A stretch of 21,244 nt of DNA from Priapulus caudatus (lineage: Eukaryota > Priapulida > Priapulimorpha > Priapulimorphida > Priapulidae), in assembly GCF_000485595.1 (NCBI RefSeq), contig NW_014577844.1, forward strand, positions 48,187 to 69,430, given 5' to 3'. The position numbers and the translations under genes are program-made. The notes beneath the pieces were generated by a model. It saw only the letters and a program-made list of their open reading frames with translations, had not been told where the DNA came from and made no database searches. The stretch's first letter is position 1. Every line of letters starts with the position of its first letter. Positions 18,587-21,244 of this stretch are shown here, piece after piece.

Positions 18587-19711
18587 CTAATAGAGACTAT
18601 TAGAGTGCAACTGTGTTAGTGTCATCCCAGCATTTTTTAGACATATATGTGTATTTTGTGTACTACTATGTACTGAGCACGGTATCACTGACACAGTGTC
18701 ACTATGAGATATTTAAAAACAAAACAACATTGCTGTAGCAAAGTTATCACCCAGAATCATTTTTAGGTTTGAATTTTGTTCCAACTTTCTAGCATTCAAC
18801 CACAAGTCTACTACTATCATTTACTGTTGTATTTGTAGTAGAATGAAGTGGTGTTGGTAGGGGAGCTCATTTTTGACAGTTGGTAGGCCTACGTATAATT
18901 ATAATTAAAAGCTGTGAAATTATAAAAATATGAAAAAATACATTTTTTAACATGACATGGAAGTGAGTAGACAAACTAGTACTAGCAGTGTCTGGTGACA
19001 AATGTGTTCAGAGTTATGCAACTGAGTGGCTGGAGTAGGTACTAAGGTAGGCAGCTGCAACACTCCATTTCAAGAGATAGAGTGAATTCGGTGAATACAG
19101 AGATAGATAACGGCTACGGTCCGTTACGGATAGTGATTACCATACATAGGCCAGACAGTCTACTAATAAAGGGAGGTGGAATGCACACACAGCAATATGC
19201 CCTGCATTTACGCGAAGCGGCAGAGCGAGACGGTTGCACCGGACGTGATACAGCAGCGTCAGCTTGCCAATGGCACGCTGTGGTACTGCACACCGCTCCT
19301 GTGCCGTCCATCTTAGCTGCGATGCAGCAAGTCAAAGGTTGAAGGTCACAGACATGTCCAAAACATTGAAGGCGTTGCAACATTATAAACATGCTACCTA
19401 GTATACTGATACAAGTTGGCACGCGAACGTTACTAAAACAAACACATTAGGTATTTCATAATAATGCTTAACTGTAATCCAACTATGCAATACATCCTAT
19501 CTAATTCAATAATGTTGATCCTGAATGTTGATCATAGCCGATTGCCATTGCGCGAAACAAATCCATGTGTTCGCGATAGCAAAAGCAATTTAAAGGCTAA
19601 GTTTGGAGCCAAATCTGAATCTCTTACAATACGATAGTTAAAAATTAATCTAGCGAATGTATTCCTCAATAATTCTGAATCATAATAATAACAAAAGACC
19701 ACTGAGCTTAC
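18587..19711. other. No gene recognised
   Basis: A+T-rich DNA with a more balanced section at about 19080-19340. Open frames of 86 and 102 codons overlap there on opposite strands without domain or splice support. Confidence 0.5.
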
Positions 19712-19775
19712 CTAGTAAAGCCAAAAGAACAACGAGATCGACCAAAACAACTTCTTCTTCAGTCACAAAGGTCAT
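19712..19775 (-). CDS. Candidate first coding exon, unknown gene
   Basis: On the minus strand an ATG at 19775 has A at -3 and an in-frame TGA two codons upstream. The frame stays open for 21 codons (MTFVTEEEVVLVDL, then a valine/leucine-rich run) to CTAG|GTAAGC at 19712/19711, a good donor in phase 1. A CCAAT box and a TCTCGCGAGA palindrome lie 45-90 bp upstream. No family is recognised. The acidic then hydrophobic start could be the N-terminus of many proteins, including a transposase. It could be the receptor's first exon only if another exon restored the phase. Short length keeps confidence low. Confidence 0.25.
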
Positions 19776-19870
19776 AGTTCACGACCTATCGTTGATGACG
19801 CTCTAAACCGAACGTGATGATTGGTTGAAAATGAGGTCATTTGCAAATCTCGCGTCTCGCGAGAAAGGTG
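19765..19870 (-). promoter_or_regulatory. Candidate promoter with TCTCGCGAGA, CCAAT box and DR1 site
   Basis: TCTCGCGAGA at 19855-19864 is the full palindromic core-promoter motif known from animal CpG-type promoters. ATTGG at 19820-19824 is a CCAAT box on the minus strand. AGGTCA-T-AGTTCA at 19769-19781 is a direct repeat with one-base spacing, of the sort bound by NR2 receptors; it overlaps the candidate ATG. Order and spacing suit transcription to the left. Confidence 0.35.
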
Positions 19871-20069
19871 AAACAGGCACTCGGTGATAAATGGAAGAGT
19901 AAAGTTAGTTATTTTTTACCGGATTACTGAAGCGATGTTTAACTTTCATTTCGAGTGCGTGGATTCTTGAGTAGATAAATTAACCATGAGTTAAGCCGAG
20001 ATGTAGCTTGAGATACATTTTGATGTCAGCTTGTTTAATGTAACTGCAGTTTCTGTACCCATGTACACA
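19871..20069. other. Spacer, nothing recognised
   Basis: A short stretch between the candidate promoter and the next element. No coding or repeat signal. Confidence 0.4.
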
Positions 20070-20078
20070 GTAACACAC

Positions 20079-20527
20079 GGCTCAGGGATAGAGAACATGA
20101 ACAAAGAACACCCTCACCAGTACCCCTGTTGAGTTTAAAGGGGCTACCCCCACATTTAAGAAAATGCCATAGGTTTGAATGGGCGGTGCAAATACACTTT
20201 ATGACGTCCAGTATGGCGGCGCAGTATGGGGGCGCCGGTGCAAATACACTTTATGACGTCCAGTATGGCGGCGCAGTATGGGGGCGCCTAACCCTAACCC
20301 TAACCCTAATTCTAACCCTAACCCTAACCCTAATTCTAACCCTAACCCTAACCCTAAACCTAACCCTAACCCTAACAATAACAGTTGTTAGGGTTAGGGT
20401 TAGAATTAGGGTTAGGGTTAGAATTAGGGTTAGGGTTAGGGTTAGGCGCCCCCATACTGCGCCGCCATACTGGACGTCATAAAGTGTATTTGCACCGAAT
20501 GGGCTACATGTTCTCTATCCTTGAACC
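20079..20527. mobile_element. Foldback element 3 with opposed telomere repeats; 9-bp flanking duplication
   Basis: The ends are GGCTCAGGGATAGAGAAC at the left and, read inverted, GGTTCAAGGATAGAGAAC at the right; over 21 bp they match at 19. GTAACACAC abuts both ends (20070-20078 and 20528-20536). Inside, a 52-bp unit beginning GGTGCAAATACACTTTATGA and ending GGGGGCGCC occurs in tandem at 20185 and 20237, and once inverted at 20445-20496. Between them are CCCTAA repeats then TTAGGG repeats, meeting at TAACAATAACAGTTGTTA. The left telomeric arm is about 30 bp longer than the right. No coding capacity. Confidence 0.88.
20289..20446. repeat. Head-to-head interstitial telomere repeats
   Basis: CCCTAA units (with CTAATT and CCTAAA variants) up to 20372, a short central hairpin, then TTAGGG units (with TTAGAA variants) to 20446. 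The AATTCT/AGAATT variants recur on both sides, so the arms share ancestry. Confidence 0.95.
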
Positions 20528-20706
20528 GTAACACACTAGTGACTAGAGTCCCTTTATTAATAGGCTGTTGCTCCTGCAACGGTACCGTCGCCGATTTTTT
20601 CTCTCTTAAAGTCACGGTAGTGATGCCAGCGCCATCTATCGGCGAATAATAACTACCGTTGCTTTTGGTACGATATTATATATACGATTTTATACGATAT
20701 ATACGA

Positions 20707-20759
20707 TAACCCTAACCCTAACCCTAACCCTAACCCTAACCCTAACCCTAACCCTAACC
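20707..20759 (-). repeat. Interstitial telomere repeat (CCCTAA)n
   Basis: Uninterrupted CCCTAA units on the plus strand inside MITE 4, preceded by ATATACGAT repeats. Confidence 0.95.
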
Positions 20760-20910
20760 TTAAATAGATAAAATTTAATTTTTAATTGTTAAAAATTAAT
20801 TGTTGTTATTAAAATGTTGTAAAGAAATCATTAAATATTTGCGTTAATTGAAAAAAAAGTTAAACAGATAAAGATAGAAAAATACAGAAAACAGGAAAAT
20901 TAATAGAAAA

Positions 20911-20982
20911 CGGATGGGATTCGATCCTACGACCATTCCATACTTGGCCGCACAGCGTTGTAACCGTTACGCTGCTGCGACA
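20911..20982 (-). pseudogene. Degenerate tRNA-like segment
   Basis: On the minus strand AGCGTAACGGTTACAACGCT resembles a D arm with an A box. GGATCGAATCC (20927-20917) is one base from the B-box consensus GGTTCGAATCC. Acceptor pairing is poor, so it is a tRNA remnant or a SINE-type head inside MITE 4 and not a functional tRNA. Confidence 0.5.
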
Positions 20983-21131
20983 GCATTGAAATTAAAATTT
21001 TGGATGTGCTATGTATATCGCGCGGAAAACAAGCTCAACCAATCAGGCGTCAGTACCGTCATACCGGTGACTTTAAGAGAAATAAAATCGGGCGACGGTA
21101 CCGTTGCAGGAGCAACTCCTTATTAAATAGG

Positions 21132-21244
21132 TAGTGTCTAAAGACTAAACGACCCGGACCGGTTTCGGAGGCCTGACAACTACAAACCGCACTCTCTTCT
21201 CTGATTGGTCAGTTTCGGCGAAACATAAACAGGACAAATGATAA
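21132..21244. other. Right edge, nothing recognised
   Basis: Contains GATTGGTCAG (inverted CCAAT box) at about 21203. No coding signal is visible before the window ends. Confidence 0.35.

Larger units (their letters stand above)
20565..21117. mobile_element. MITE 4 with ~70-bp inverted ends, internal telomere repeat; ~14-bp flanking direct repeat
   Basis: The left end has GTTGCTCCTGCAACGGTACC, GTCGCCGATTTT and CTCTTAAAGTCAC. The right end read inverted carries the same blocks with few changes. CCTTTATTAATAGG before the left end and CCTTATTAAATAGG after the right end look like a target duplication with slight decay. The interior has eight to nine CCCTAA units, A+T-rich sequence and a tRNA-like segment. 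No transposase is present. Confidence 0.85.

Noticed and set aside
19082-19422. Overlapping 86- and 102-codon frames on opposite strands
   Set aside because: No domain, no splice sites in phase and no support on either strand over the other.
20289-20759. A true chromosome end
   Set aside because: Telomere blocks are short, contain variants, lie in both orientations and sit inside elements with flanking duplications, and ordinary sequence continues on both sides.

Overview
The window looks like intronic and intergenic DNA of a multicellular animal, probably a non-vertebrate. The evidence is a split nuclear-receptor gene with canonical GT/AG introns, vertebrate-type TTAGGG telomere motifs at internal sites, tRNA-derived SINE-like sequences, many MITE-like inverted-repeat elements, and no long open reading frame over 21 kb. 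No prokaryotic operon, viral gene, CRISPR array or rRNA was seen. The species cannot be determined from the sequence alone.

The only confidently recognised gene is on the minus strand at the left. Two exons (2871-2745, then 2337-2158) join in phase to give the end of an N-terminal domain plus a complete two-zinc-finger DNA-binding domain of an NR2C-type orphan nuclear receptor (TR2/TR4/HR78 family). The ligand-binding domain must lie beyond position 1. The first exons lie to the right of 2871, inside this window or beyond it. The 407-bp intron is built of 84-91-bp repeats rich in receptor half-sites (GGTCA on the sense strand). A 37-bp minisatellite of about 11 copies begins only about 15 bp upstream of the 2871 acceptor.

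Most of the rest is repeats. A dispersed ~0.95-kb repeat occurs at 1-960 and again, heavily indel-ridden, at 8823-9810. A hairpin-ended ~1.1-kb element is complete at 15519-16618 and internally deleted at 3464-4284. A nested inverted structure runs from 5.1 to 12.1 kb: outer arms 5100-5812 and 11462-12130, inner ~100-bp arms 7276-7378 and 10659-10758. Between them are extreme homopolymers (73 C in a row) and a 112-bp tandem array. The right half holds simple repeats, a 55-bp minisatellite, two MITEs with CAGGG...CGAAA ends, and a SINE with an Ala-TGC-like head.

The most striking pattern is four short inverted-repeat elements (11353-11586, 18105-18575, 20079-20527, 20565-21117). Their end sequences differ, yet each carries TTAGGG-type telomere repeats inside, and each is bounded by direct repeats of 8, 11, 9 and about 14 bp that look like target-site duplications.

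A weaker candidate is a minus-strand promoter and first coding exon near 19864-19712. It has a TCTCGCGAGA palindrome, a CCAAT box, an ATG with a close upstream stop, and a GTAAGC donor. A cluster of three RFX X-box-like sites near 15.08-15.23 kb may also be regulatory. No fully convincing new biological system with protein components is visible.
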